Notes under the pieces: generated by a model
What the model was told of the DNA's origin: nothing
Seen by the model: the letters and a program-made list of their open reading frames with translations, nothing else
Database searches by the model: none
Assembly (NCBI GenBank): GCA_019916065.1
Contig: CM034239.1
Coordinates: 40,448,419 to 40,512,418, forward strand
Direction: 5' to 3'
DNA: 64,000 nt
Source: Vitellaria paradoxa
Lineage: Eukaryota; Streptophyta; Magnoliopsida; Ericales; Sapotaceae
Made by a program: the position numbers and the translations under genes
In this document: piece after piece, positions 12,849-32,200 of the stretch
Numbering within the stretch: position 1 is the stretch's first letter
Layout: each line of letters starts with the position of its first letter

Positions 12849-13924
12849 TATTTACCTTACATTTGTATGTATATTTATTTTGGTTTTGGAAAACTTGGAA
12901 TAATTTTATACCAGTTTTTTACTGGTTATTAATTATTTGGAATAATGTGATTTTTGTGGTATTAGACGTTTAATAATTATTTAAATATTGGAAAAATAAT
13001 TTTATCGTTGGTAACATTTGAGTAACACATTGTTAGACTCTTCAATGTTTTGAAAGTTATATTTATTTTTTCTTTTAAATTATTATTATTTTTTGGAAAC
13101 TAATTTTGAAATATTATTGATTTCTACTCTCTTTATTTAAATAAATCTTACTTGGAAAATGTTAAAATCGACTAAAATTTTGAATAATTTTTTTATTTTG
13201 TGTGTTTTTTTATTGCGTCCTCATTTGCTTGATCAGTTTCTTTCTTCCACAAAATCTTTAGAAAGTAAATTCAAAGACAAAAAAATTAAAAAAAAAAGAG
13301 TTAACGTTTACGTTTAGATGGTCTCTCTTTGGCCGGATGAAGGGACGTTTAGCTTCTGTTTGGAAGAAGAAGATAATGAATTGTGAACTATTATATTTTT
13401 TAAGGGAATAAATGGGAGTTATGTTCCTATCAATAGGGTATGATTCATTTAATTAACAAATAATAAAAATTATTACACTTAACCCTCTATAATTTAATTT
13501 TACATCTTTTAGTTTTCAGTTTTCCTACCTTTTTAACATTTTTCAAGCATTATAGCATCAACAAATGCTTATTTGATGTTAAGTTTTTTTTTTTTTTTGG
13601 GTTGGGTGGTGGGAAATTCAAAAGGGTCAATTACAGCCTTAGGTACCATCTTATCACACTTATAGATGTCTAATTGACCTTATGCGTAGGAGATAACTAT
13701 TTATCTTTAATACATTTAAAATGTACATTTCAACTTTTTCAAAATCATACGCAAACTAGATTAAAGTACTTCACTTTCAAAGATCTATATTATATGACCT
13801 ATTTACATGACCCATTATTTAAAAATAAAATGAGCACAATCGAATAAAAAAAAGGCATATCCAATCTACTACAGCAAGATCAGTGATTAGAAGTGGCGGC
13901 CAAGATCTCACATTTTTAAGTGTT
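12849..13924. other. Intergenic stretch without a recognised feature
   Basis: AT-rich DNA between the snoRNA cluster and the ABCC pseudogene. Homopolymer runs occur (A near 13287-13298, T near 13587-13598), but I see no gene or clear element. Confidence 0.5.
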
Positions 13925-14278
13925 TGTTGACTTCTCTAAGGCCCAGAACTCCACCTCGTGCTGTACTCTGCCACAAGTTTTGCAAATGATGTTAGAATTG
14001 TCTGCAAGTAACTTTGTTGGAGGACCTAACTCCTCAGTTACCCCTGCACAAAAAAGATAAACATATAGAGATAAATAAAAAATGTAAATATAAATATAAG
14101 GATGAGCAGATGAACAAAGTGGCATATAATTATAAACCTTGGTCTAACAGTAGGACCATGTCACTATCAACCACAGAGGTGATTCCATGAGCAATGGTTA
14201 ACAATGTACAGTCCGTGAAAGTGTTGCTTCAGTGTTTGCTGAATCAGATTGTCCGTCGCTGTATCATCTGATGTCGTG

Positions 14279-14396
14279 GCTTCATCAAGGACCAAAAACT
14301 TGCTTCTCTTGAGCAGCACTCCACCGAGACAAACCAGGCTTCATCAAGGACCAAAAACTTGCTTCTCTTGAGCAGCACTCCACCGAGACAAACCAG
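14279..14396 (-). repeat. 59 bp tandem duplication in the pseudogene
   Basis: Bases 14279-14337 and 14338-14396 appear identical. The unit covers the Walker B region of the second nucleotide-binding domain (SKFLVLDEA on minus). As 59 is not a multiple of three, it shifts the frame. The intact gene has a single copy at 20735-20792. Confidence 0.9.
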
Positions 14397-15843
14397 CGGC
14401 CTCTGACCCATGCTCCAATTCTCCCCATTTTCAGAAACTGCAAGAATGAGAACACCATTAGTAGGACAACTCATTGCAGAATTTGGGAAAGATCAGATGT
14501 AAGTGGATTCCTCGATTTCTACTCTTCACTCTCGAGTCATAATGGAACAATTCTATCGTTGTTTTAGGGCCACCCTATATATGAAACCTAATGTGGAAGG
14601 GTTAAAAAGAGAGAGAGAGAGGGGGAGGGGGGAGAGGCAAAATAAAGATTTCCGATCCCAAGTACTAAATCGGCATACTCATCAAGAGGAAATCAACCCA
14701 CCTCCCAAATCTGATCATCTGTGTACTCTTCAAGAGGATCCAGGTTGCTCCGCACTGTCCCCTCGAACATGGCCCTCGAACATGGCTTGATCCCGAGGAA
14801 TAATTCTTATTCTAGACAGTGAGTCATGTATTCCAATTGAGGAAATGTTGGTACCATCTATCAGAAATTTGACCAACAGCGGGTTCAACTGCGCCGAAAA
14901 TTGTCTGCATGAGAGTTGATTTACCACTGCCTGTCCTCCCCTCAATTCCAGTCTCCATTCCTCCGGAGATGAACGTGCATGTAACTCCTCATAAAACAAG
15001 CGGCATATTCGGGGCGTATTGTACCTACATCCGTGGTCGAGCCATCCCGCGTCAATTAATTTCATATACGATCAACGAGGCATTAAGGAAAATGAAATTT
15101 GACCTTACCTGCAGATTTTGGATATCAACTTCTCCATGCAATGGCCAGTGAGTGACTGGTCAATTTGTATCTATCACAAGGGGCGGCTAACTTGGGATTG
15201 AAAAATACTGAAAGATTCTTTCCACGGATATAATTTTATTCTCTATATTGCGGAGATTCCACATAAGCTATGACTGTATCATGTTCAGATTAAGCTCATA
15301 TGTCACAGCTAACCCTGCAACACCTGCAAATCAAGTAGAAAGGAAAAAGGAGCAAGTCATCAGACTTGAAACACCTGCAGCGTGTAAGTAAATAGCAGTC
15401 AATAAAGAAGAGAAACAAGAACTATTTACTTGGATCAATTGCACCATCTGGAGCAAAGATCAAAAAAAATAAACAGCAGGCGAATATAATGGAAGACAAC
15501 ATATCCAAACGGAAGCATAGCCATTCCATTGCAACAGCATTGTAAAACATCGGCTGAGAGTGCCCATCTATCAGTTTCATGCTTATCTCTCTGAATCTGG
15601 ATTCCTGATCAAAGGCCCTAATAGTAGCCGATCCTGAGATGGCTTCCATGAAAGTAAGGATACTAAAAATATTAGCTTTGGAAAGAGGGGCAGCAGTTTT
15701 GCCCTTAATAGACTTGTTGGCGGCATCACTCGGATTAGCACTTCCATTCAAAAGGGCTTTCCTTCTTCCCCAAAACCCCATATAACAGAAAAACAAACCT
15801 GTAACTGTGGAAATGACATCAGAGACCAACAACTGAGTTGGTA

Positions 15844-16046
15844 GGGATTGGCCTTTCTTGGGATGACGCTCCCTTGCGAGCGCCCCCACCACCCCTGTCT
15901 TGGAGTCACGTGAAGGAGGTAAATCACAAGATGTACAATGTAACAGTTAATGATCGAACCCGTGCCACTGAGAGCACCAGCGGAATGCAAGATATGACCT
16001 TTACTACTACACCAGTATGCCCCGGGGGTGGGATTGGCCTTTCTTG
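15844..16046 (-). mobile_element. tRNA-derived SINE with 17 bp target duplication
   Basis: The body at 15861-16029 is bounded by perfect direct repeats GGGATTGGCCTTTCTTG at 15844-15860 and 16030-16046. The intact paralogue has this site only once (near 26280-26310) and lacks the insert. On minus the insert starts ACCCCCGGGGCATACTGG and holds a Pol III A box TGGTGTAGTAG (about 16004-16014) and a B-box-like GGGTTCGATCA (15951-15961). That fits a tRNA-headed SINE of about 170 bp. The family name is not known to me. Confidence 0.85.
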
Positions 16047-16322
16047 TTAAAGAGTGAGTCTACAACATGCGAATAACAAGATGTTGAGACATAAAAACCC
16101 CACCAAACCCTCAATGAAAGTGGGAACTTTTGTTCACCTGAATTAGAGAAATGGGTGTGCAGATAACTAAGATTGCTAACCAAGCAAGTGTCCTGAGTAC
16201 CCAATCAAAGAGGTTTACAATCTTTTCATCCGACCAACCATTTTTAAACCGATAAAAGCAGTCCAATAAACAAAGAACCAGATTAGAAAGTGCGAAGGCC
16301 CAAAGAACAAAACAGGGTATGT

Positions 16323-18398
16323 TTTAGAGCAGCGTTTCTGTGCGTGCACACTTTTTTTATTTTTATTTATTTTTGTAATTATTTTTTAACTTAAAAGGAC
16401 TTAAAAAATTAATTACCGGATCAATATTTTTCTAGTGACCACTTAAAAAATAAATTAAAATTTTATCCGATTGACCCGACTCCTAATAGTATGTGCGTAT
16501 GCACACATTACTAGAATAGTAAAATTTTTAAATACGTGGTTAAATATATATATTAACTGCAGTTACAAGACCCGCAAAAGTACAATTGTGCGATCCCATT
16601 TTGGGTTCCATTATAAGCTCTATTTAAATGGATAATTATAAATGCACAATTGTTAAGAGTGCGCAGAGAGTTAAATTAACCAAGGCTTGGTTAAAAGCTT
16701 AAGTAGCTTCTCAATTTCTGCCAAGATATTTTTTTTAAATACTTAAATTTATTTTATTATATTTTAAACTTTTTTAAATCATAAAGGATAAACATATCAA
16801 ATTAATAAAAATTAAAAAATTAATTATTAAAAAGTCAATTTTTCTCCCTTTTTCAAAAAAAAAAAATTTAATTTTTTAATAACTAATTAGTAGTCCGTTA
16901 TAAAAAAAAGTTATTTTTTTTTCTTTTCAAACTAAACCTAGTCAAATCTAAATTTTAATTTTTAGCTCTTTGATTTAGCTAATTTAATTTTAGTATGATA
17001 TCGATTATTTTTTCAAACCCAAATTACAAACAAGTTCGGTGATTGTATTTATAGAATCGACAAGTGAAAATACATGGTTATATGTGAACTATAATATATA
17101 TAATAATAAAATTGGTAAAACAAACGTACACTAACTTTTTACTTTTTTTTTTCTTGTCATACAAACACACCTTTCATTATTTTTTTTTCCCTTATCACGT
17201 TTCTTTTAAGATAGTAAAATATTGATTTAATATCTTTGTCAATATTATATTTAGACATATAAAATAACAACATTAGTTTTTTTATTATTATTACATCCAC
17301 ATTATTATTTTTGTCAGAATCGACACTTCTTGAATAAATATTTATATTGTATTTTCTATTCTTTACGATTATAAGTCTAACGTGATAATATCAACAGTTT
17401 AAATTTAATTAAAATAATAAAATTATAATTATAACATTAACTTTAAACCGTCAATAATGTCACATTTGTTAGGTTTATTTTTGTAATTGATAAATTAGTG
17501 AACAAAATAATAATTTTAAACTTATATTTTTAAACATTTGGTTAAAGTGCCAAAAGTATAGGTTTAAAGAATTTTTGGATGGTTTCGTAATTATTAAGGA
17601 GGTTGGAAATATTTTTAAGGAAGATTTCCTAATATTGAAGGAAATTAGAAAGTTTCCTAAAACGATTTTAAAAATAGAAAACCATACAATCCTATGTAAG
17701 ATTGGACTGTTTGAAGGCTCTATAAATAGAAATCTTCTCCTAGAATTTCTATAGACAGAGAATATGAAATAAAAAGTTATTACATTATTTCAAGCGTTTT
17801 CTTCATTCCTTAACCAAACAATTTCACACTTTGATGCTCGTGACTTTCAAGGATTTGAATATTGGTTTTTCATAAGTGAGAGTGCATCATGGATTCGAGT
17901 AAAGTTTCAACACAAAGAATCAAGAGGTCAATTGTGAATTTTGTGGTTATAATTTTGTTACCCAATTTATATAGTAAAAGAAGATTGTGATTTTTTCAAT
18001 TTAAATTTTTCGCATTAAATCTTTGTATCACTTTATTTTTCTTCACTTTTTCCTTACCTAATTGTTTGATACTAGCGCTTCACATATTTTTCCAACCTCA
18101 AATTTATAACTGTGTGTGATAATAGACATTTTCTCGCCAAGACACCCGTGATTCTCACGTAACAAAAAGGTTGAGATATTATGGAGTGGAAAAAAAATTA
18201 ATGGAGGACTAAAAATATAATCGGCCTAACAAAAATCTCCCATATTTAGTGCCTTCCCCACCTTGGAAAGAGCTTTTCACGCCCCAGATTGCAATTTCAT
18301 TTTCATGACAATTTTCCAGGCACATGATTTGACTAAATTGTGCCATTGGTACCATGTATAAAATATCAACGCCCAATTCTTGGTAAGCCGCTAGTACT
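16323..18398. other. Gene-free AT-rich stretch, possible LTR remnant
   Basis: No gene is seen. Around 17700-17800 a TATAAATAG box followed by a transcript-like region (CTTCTCCTAGAATTTC, AAATAAAAAG) resembles the U3/R part of a plant retrotransposon LTR. No ends or internal domain could be found, so this is weak. Confidence 0.4.
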
Positions 18399-18691
18399 GA
18401 AGTTAGGGTCAACAGCCCCTTGGGGGTGGCCGAGTGAAAGTCGGGCTCGCTTTAGAGCTTGGGCCTCTCGAGGTTTCAGGTTCGACTCCCCCACGGGGAG
18501 TGGGTTACCGCTGTAATGGCGGGTGCCTAATGGCCTCCTCTCGGTCGTGCCGGTCAGCCAGGGCTTGCCTAGGCTGGTTAACTCTCCAGGGGCCTTTGCC
18601 GGCTAGGGTCCTGAAGCGTGCTTCACCCTGTGCGCACCCCAGTACGGGGTAGCGGCTGCGGATTTCCACGTACCAGAAGTTAGGGTCAACA
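18399..18691 (+). mobile_element. tRNA-derived SINE with 16 bp target duplication
   Basis: The body at 18415-18675 is flanked by perfect direct repeats GAAGTTAGGGTCAACA (18399-18414, 18676-18691). It is GC-rich in an AT-rich setting. It opens with a tRNA-like head: an A-box-like TGGCCGAGTGAAAG at 18427 and a perfect B box GGTTCGACTCC at 18479-18489. The spacing and the GGCCGAGTG word resemble tRNA-Ser/Leu. The 3' part ends in GATTTCCACGTACCA without a poly(A). Intact target duplications point to recent insertion. A 72-codon open frame inside it is not a gene. Confidence 0.85.
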
Positions 18692-20381
18692 TTTGTCTAA
18701 TTGTATGAAATTTTAGCTAATTTAATTTCTTTTAACCTGTCAAATAAAATAGGTAGAGTTTATCATATCCTAACCAACATCAAAATTATCAACTTTGTTA
18801 TGGAAGTTCGGAATTTTATTCAAAACTAAAATCAATATAACATATGTCTAAATCCGTAATACAATTTAAACACGTTAAAAAAAGATTTTCTAAACTTCAA
18901 GGAGAGTTGAAAACAACAAAACATATATTAGTTTCAAAGAGTTTATAAACAACTAACCTATCATTTGTGGAAGAAGGAAACCATAAGAATTATATATAAT
19001 CTTAGATTAGATTAGATTCTTATTGAACTTTATATAAAAGAACTCCTCTTAAAATCTAGAGAATCAATTTTAGATAGAAAGATTATATTCATTGTGTGTT
19101 TCATTGAGACTTCTCTCATACACCTAATTACGACCACACATATTCGTTAAATACTAATATTTGTAGTTTGGTGGTACAATTTTGGGTTCATTCTCTTGAT
19201 AGCCATTTGAAGTGCCAAAAAAGTAAAATTTTTTGTAATGTTTGTTTTGATGTTATCACGTATTACTTTTAAAAAGTTTCTATTTAGTAAAAATTTGTAA
19301 AAATTAGAAAAAAAAAAGTTAGAGAAAATTGGTATAAATTGGAGAAATTTCTTAAAAGTGTTAGCTTTTTTTTTTTTTTTTTTTGGGTGGAGAAAGTTAA
19401 AAGATTGATAAATTTATTGAAGAATTTTGGCACTCCAAATGACCCCTTGGAATTGGTTAATAGCATGGGGTGTGAACAAAGTATTCATAAAATAGAATTA
19501 CAAATTAAATTAGATAACCATTGGAGAGAAGTTTTACCTGACCAAAATTATAGTATATGAATTTGGTCTTCCATTCAATGGCTCGAGATATTATCCTATC
19601 ATTTTAAGATTTTTCTTGTTAAATCCTTATGCATTGTCTATTTACTTTTATCACATTAATATTTGATTGATTTACCGCTCCATTATTTGAGATCACTAGA
19701 AAATTTTCAATTATTTTATTAACTACAGCTAGTTTAGCAACGTTGAACTAACATTCGTCAATAGTAAATTCAAAGAGGTCATGGGTTCAAAACTTTGTGA
19801 AGATTTCTCCACTTCAAGGCCGTCCACGTAAACTTTGTCCATATTTGCCTAGTTCATGGGTACTGGGTATTGTGGAGTCGCTCACACGCTAGGATTTACT
19901 ATCTAAGGGTGGGTTCAGTACGGTCCCGTCTGGCAAAGGTTCTTCATCGCACCCTGCTTGCATTAATTTTTGCAAACTCGTTTTTTTTTTTTTTTTTTTT
20001 TTTATTTAGATCATATAACTTCATTCATTCAACAAAACACGGTGGAATATGAGTCAAGTTTGAGCAAGAACATCAAAAGATTAATGGTGGTTCTTAAAGA
20101 GAAGAAGCAATTATACAATGCCATGATCTTCAGTTCCACAAGTTAAACAAGAACACCATGGTACTTCTAACTCAAAATCAAGGCCGCAAAACACTGGATT
20201 TTATTATAAAGAGACTACACCTAAGTTGACTGTATTGTGAAACCATGCATAATGCATTGATCGATTGGTTTCCCATAACCTAGTATTTCTAGTACAGTAG
20301 AACAATCAAATTCAAACAGGATATTCGATGCATTGCTGCCAGATCAAACATTATAACAGTGCCCAATTAAAGATCTGACGT
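18692..20381. other. Intergenic stretch downstream of the ABCC gene
   Basis: No gene is seen. Poly-T runs lie at about 19367-19384 and 19981-20003. The segment 19728-20003 has a B-box-like GGGTTCAAAAC near 19785 and ends at the second poly-T, which could be another old SINE, but no target duplication was found. The 3' untranslated part of the ABCC gene must lie just below 20382. Confidence 0.45.
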
Positions 20382-26824
<6,443 letters not shown>

Positions 26825-29020
26825 CTTTTTGGGAGCTTTTTAGCCTCTGCTTGAGATGGGTATGTCAGAATTCCAGTGGGTTTTATAGAACAAGAATTCA
26901 ATTTTACGGGAGTGGCTTCTTATGTACGTTTAATTCTTCAGAGATACATGCATGTTATACGTATATCCGCACTGCCTACATTTTCAGGGTAGAGAGGGCT
27001 TCTTCCATTTTTCAAAGCCTTGGCTTTATGAATTAATGAGTTGTCGAGTCTCGGATAGCGCCAAAAAGAGAACAAGACAAGTCAGGAGAAGACTTGGCGG
27101 AGAAGTCCCAAGATCCGCATGAAGGAGGAGGGGGGAAAAGACAGAGGAACGGCCACCGAAAGAGCAATGTAGATAAAAATTTGGAAAATTCTGCTTGGCT
27201 TCGCATCACAATGGCGGAACTCCAATATCCTTGGTTTGGTTTTCAAACCCCAAAAAAATAAATTTCTTTTTTTTTAAGAGTTATTTTTATTTTTTCATAT
27301 AATTATTTTTTAAATTTAAAATTTCTTTTCTTAGATATTTTTATTAGTTATTTGCATTAGTTTTTATATATAAGTGAATTTTCTATTTAGAAGTATTTTT
27401 TATTATAATTTTTTTTAATTATGAAAACGAATAACTTATCTACAATTAATCAAACAAAAAATAAAAATTAAATTTTGGTCATAAAAGGCAAAAATAAGTT
27501 AAAAAAATAAATTAAATTTTTCATACCAAGCTTGTGCAAGATGACGGTCGATATTAAGAAAAATTATAATATAATTTAGTCATTAGTTTTTATACAAAAT
27601 ATTTAATTATTAAATAAATGTCACAGCAGATAACAACAGTTTTCATGATGAATATAACAGAAGTATCAAATTAATATTGAGGGTCCGTTTATTACGATAT
27701 AAAACATTAAAAAAATTTTAAAAATTTTGAAAGTATCTAAAACTAATTTATTTTTATTTCACTGTATGAATTATAAACTCACAAATTATTTTATTTTATC
27801 TTACTTTTTGTCGCTCTAAATTCTTTCTGAGTGTAATTGTGCCAATGATTCAGTATTAACATTAAATTTGGAAGATCTAAAAATGAAATTTAATACGAAA
27901 TATAAGATACGAAATGTAATTTACTTTAATTTTTTTCTTAAGGACATAATGGATATTAAAATTTAGAATTTGAAGAAGAGAAAAATAAAATTAATGAAAG
28001 TGAAAAAAAATATAATATTGTTGTTTGATTTCTAAAGCAAAGAATAAATACATAACAAGGTAATTAGTCAAGTAGAGAGATGAAATAAAATATGAAAGAG
28101 AAATGATTTTTTCACCTTCTTTTTTCCTTTTTTTTTTAATAATACAATGTAAAAATCAAGCATGATGTTTAGGGTTTTTTGTGTTGGTTATTTTATTTTA
28201 TTTTTTGATTGGGGGATGAAATATATAATTATTATCCTATTAAAATTAACAATACTTTATTATTTTTAAAAATAAGACGATAAATAAAATATATACAAAT
28301 TAGTTATTAATGAAAGAATAAAATATAAAAAAACTAATATATAAATTAGTAAAATAAGAAAAATTAATATTATAATATTGACATTTTAATCTATCAACAT
28401 ACAAAGTGATACTAATAAAAATATTTTTATAACTTTAAACTTAATCACAATAAGCAAAAAGATATTTACCTTTCTGCCCAAAACTTAGTCAAATTTGTCC
28501 TCACTCCCATCTAATTAAAATAGAATTACATCGAGCGACTCGCTTTTGTCCTTTCATTGTCATCCCTAGCTTGCCATCATCAGTGGCTACTAATTTGCCA
28601 ATGAACATTGCTAGTCAAAGACTCAAAGATGGAAAGCACATGCTATCAACTTTTTTTTAACTCATTAAACGAAAGGGGGAGATTGCGGGCTGGAGACTGA
28701 AATTAAAATTTTCACTGAGCATAGGAATTAATAGTTGTGATTTATTTACCTGACGAATAATTAAAAATTTCATCAATATTTATTTAATTGAAATAATTAA
28801 TATTATTAAGTAAATTAATAAATACTGATAAAATCATAAGCGGAACACAATAAAATAAAATAAAATCTTACAAATCTCTATAAACACAAATTACGAAATA
28901 ATAAAATTTAAATTCTTCATTCGTTGTACGAATTACGAGATATTTACTTTTATAATTTTATTTTATTTTATACACTTCTATACAATTTCAAACATACTTG
29001 TAGTTATTGATTTCAACGCT
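26825..29020. other. Upstream region of the ABCC gene and AT-rich intergenic DNA
   Basis: The first few hundred bases above 26824 are the likely leader and promoter of the minus-strand ABCC gene. Higher GC runs to about 27230, after which the sequence becomes strongly AT-rich. A MITE-like segment near 28850-28990 shares its body with the element at 4103-4237. No other gene is seen. Confidence 0.5.
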
Positions 29021-29265
29021 TCAGTTTCATTGCATGCTCCGGAAAGTAACAGTTGAGGATGATACACTGCTGTCTCCGTGAAATGGGCACCAAGAGTGGC
29101 TCCCACTTGAAATTATTATATGATAATTTTCTAGGGCACGTGTTATGACTTTTTTGTGCATCGGTGGATGATTACGAGTTGAAGTTCTTGGTAACTTCGC
29201 GAAATAGTCCTTAAAAAAAGGATGGATTTCTTGGTTCCAAATACAGGGGAAGTGTTTTTTTGAAA

Positions 29266-29297
<32 letters not shown>

Positions 29298-32200
29298 GTT
29301 GATAAAATTTGATAAAAAAATATAATAAAAATATAAAAATTTAATGTAAAAATCATATGTAATAAAATTTAATTGAAAAATATAAAAAATTAATAAAAAT
29401 TGATAAATTTTATTCAATTAAACATTCTCGTAATTTTAAATAAGTTATTATACTAGTTATCATTTAGGTTTGGTGAAAATAATATATAGATTATTTTCAC
29501 AGTTATATTAATTATAGTTGCTTTTTAAATTCTATTAATGCCTATCAACATGCCATTGAGAAAGATGACGTCAAATTGCTAAAAAGTGGATAAAAAATTA
29601 TTATTATACCATAATTACCCTCTAGTCAAATAAGACAAATTTCACCTATTATTGTTGAGGTTCGATGAAAATAAACAAAATATTCTATACTCTCAAATTA
29701 TTTACAATACCGCTCATTTATTTAAAAATGATTATTGATAAGAATGCTTCCTAATCTTGAAATCGAGCTATTAAACCCTAAGGTCAAAGATCCACCTGGC
29801 AAAAATCGAGTTATCAATCGTTCAAGTGAAAATTCAAGTGTACAAAATATTCAAGAGAAAATTTAAAAAATTTTGATTTATTTTTAAATATTTCAGAGAT
29901 TATACTCACCTCCTTTAAATTAAATAAATAAAATTTATTGTCTAATTTTTATCTTAATTTTTAAGCAAAAAATATATATATATGTATCTAATATGTCTAC
30001 AATTTGGGTGCGTTTTGCATCTACAAAAAAAAAAAAAAAAATTAAAAACTTCTAAAAGTTTATATTATATCAACTTTTTTATTTCACTACACGTATTACG
30101 AACTCACAATTTTTTTCACTTTATCTCATTTGTTTTCACTTTTTATCACTCCAAACACTACCTTTATTTGATAGCATTCATTCCCTAACATTTTCTCCTT
30201 AACCACTAAAAAGTTAATTTTTTTTCTTCTCAGAAACAAATATTATTTTTTTCCAAACTCTACTTGAAACGAACTGAGTCGGAGCCATTGAAAACAAACA
30301 ATTATAGTCAAGTGAAATTTTCTACTTGACCAAACATATAAACTAGGGGCGGAGCCACACTGTGGGTCGCAGCATACTGTGGATTGTAGTGGGCTCCACT
30401 CCAGTATTAAAAAAAAATCTGATATATTATTTTTTTTTCTTTCTACTTATTTTTTTTTAAATGAAATACACCTAGTATATTTATATTTTATTAACAATTT
30501 CACCTGACATGTGATTCCAATCATGACATTTTGCCTATGTACATTGTGATCGAATTTCAATGCCATCCTTTCACCCCACCCTGTCCAACAAATATGCTTG
30601 TCGACAAAAACTTGTTGATTGGATATGATTGAATAGACTTTCACCTTAATTAAGTTTTGATTAGAAGATTAATTTTGATCATCTTAAATCAAAATTATTA
30701 AATTATTTAAAAAAAATCAAGGCAATTAATATAAAACACTAGTATCTTGTTTATTTTACCCTCCTATAATTCTAAGGTTGTTAAGATATGATTTGAGAAT
30801 AGATAAATTAAAACTTATTTTAAGTAATAAGTTAAAATTTAGTTTTTTTTAATGTTTTGGCATGAGTTTATTTTTTATTTTTATTTTTTTGTTCATTTAA
30901 TATATTTATCTTTCAGAGATACCTTAATTTAGGAGAATAATTTTGATAATTTAAAAAAAAAGGAAAACGGAAAAACATATTTTTTAAGTCCCTTCCAAAC
31001 GACACATGGAAGCCTGGAAAAGGAGAGAGCGCTGAAAGCCAACATCAGCAGAAGCACTGCCGCCTCCGTGACAGGTGCCCCCAGAAATTTTACTGGCTAA
31101 TACTTTTCTACATCACGTGTTTTGGCTCTATATATATATATATATATAGGTACTGTTTGGCATCTTCAGAAAATAAAAAAGGAATTAAAAATTTTTAAAA
31201 ATTTCTATCACATCAATTTTTTTATTTCACTACACGCATTACAAACTCATAATTTTTCTTACTTTTTATCACTCTAAACACACACGTAGTGGATGATGTT
31301 ACTAGTCGGAATTTTGGCTCCGTTTGGAACACAACAAAATAAAATAAAATTTTACAAATCTTTACAAACATGAATTATTATTATACCATAATTACCCTCT
31401 AGTTAAATAAGACAAATTTCACTTATTATTGTTGAGGTTTGATGAAAATAAACAAAATATTCTATGCTCTCAAATTATTTACAATACCACCCATTTATTT
31501 AAAAATGATCATTGATAAGAATGCTTCCTAATCTTGAAATCGAGCTATTAAACCCTAAGGTCAAAGATCCACCTGGTAAAAATCGAGTTATCAATCGTTC
31601 AAGTGAAAATTAAAGTGTACAAAATATTTAAGAGAAAATTTAAAAAAATTTATTTATTTTTAAATATTTCAGGAGATTATACTTACCTCCTTTAAATTAA
31701 ATAAATAAAATTTATTACCTAATTTTTATCTTAATTTTCAAACAAAAAAATATATATGTATCTAATATGTCTACATTTTATTTGACAACATTATTTTCCC
31801 AACATTTTCTCCCTAACTATTAAGAAGTTAATTTTTTTCTTTTCAAAAATAAAAATTAATTTTTTTTTTCAAACTCTACTTGAGACGGACGAACGAGAAT
31901 CACCGAAAACAAGCAGTTGTACTCAAGTGAATTTTTCTACTTGACCAAACGTGTAAACCAGGGGCGGAGCCACACTGCGGGCTGCGGTGGGCTCTAATCC
32001 AGTGTCAAAAAAAGAAAGGAAAAAAATTTTACTAATTAAATTTTGGACAAAAAGTAATTAATCTTACCCCTTTATTGAATAACTCAGTCTATCCCTTGAA
32101 CAGCTCAACTCCAACTAATCCTCTAAAAGATTTTCAATTTATTGAGTTTTAACTTATAAAAAATGTCATTTTGTGATCTGACTCAACGTCTAATATAAAT

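Larger units (their letters stand above)
13925..16322 (-). pseudogene. Truncated ABCC transporter copy
   Basis: Read on minus, this is a broken relative of the complete gene at 20382-26824. It starts inside the first exon at about residue 83, keeps the N-terminal membrane domain to PLSKANIFSILTF, then jumps to SGSATIR of exon 5. The rest of exon 1, exons 2-4 and the start of exon 5 are deleted (junction near 15645). Exons 6, 7, 9 and 10 follow with frameshifts; exon 8 is missing. The Walker A region (GRTGSGKST) survives in part, but a 59 bp duplication (14279-14396) disrupts the Walker B region, and a SINE interrupts the N-terminal part (15844-16046). The exon 1-exon 5 fusion itself stays open in frame from about 15892 to 15422. 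It cannot encode a working transporter. Confidence 0.9.

Noticed and set aside
18434..18652. 72-codon open frame in a GC-rich block
   Set aside because: It lies wholly inside the SINE at 18415-18675 and has no protein features.
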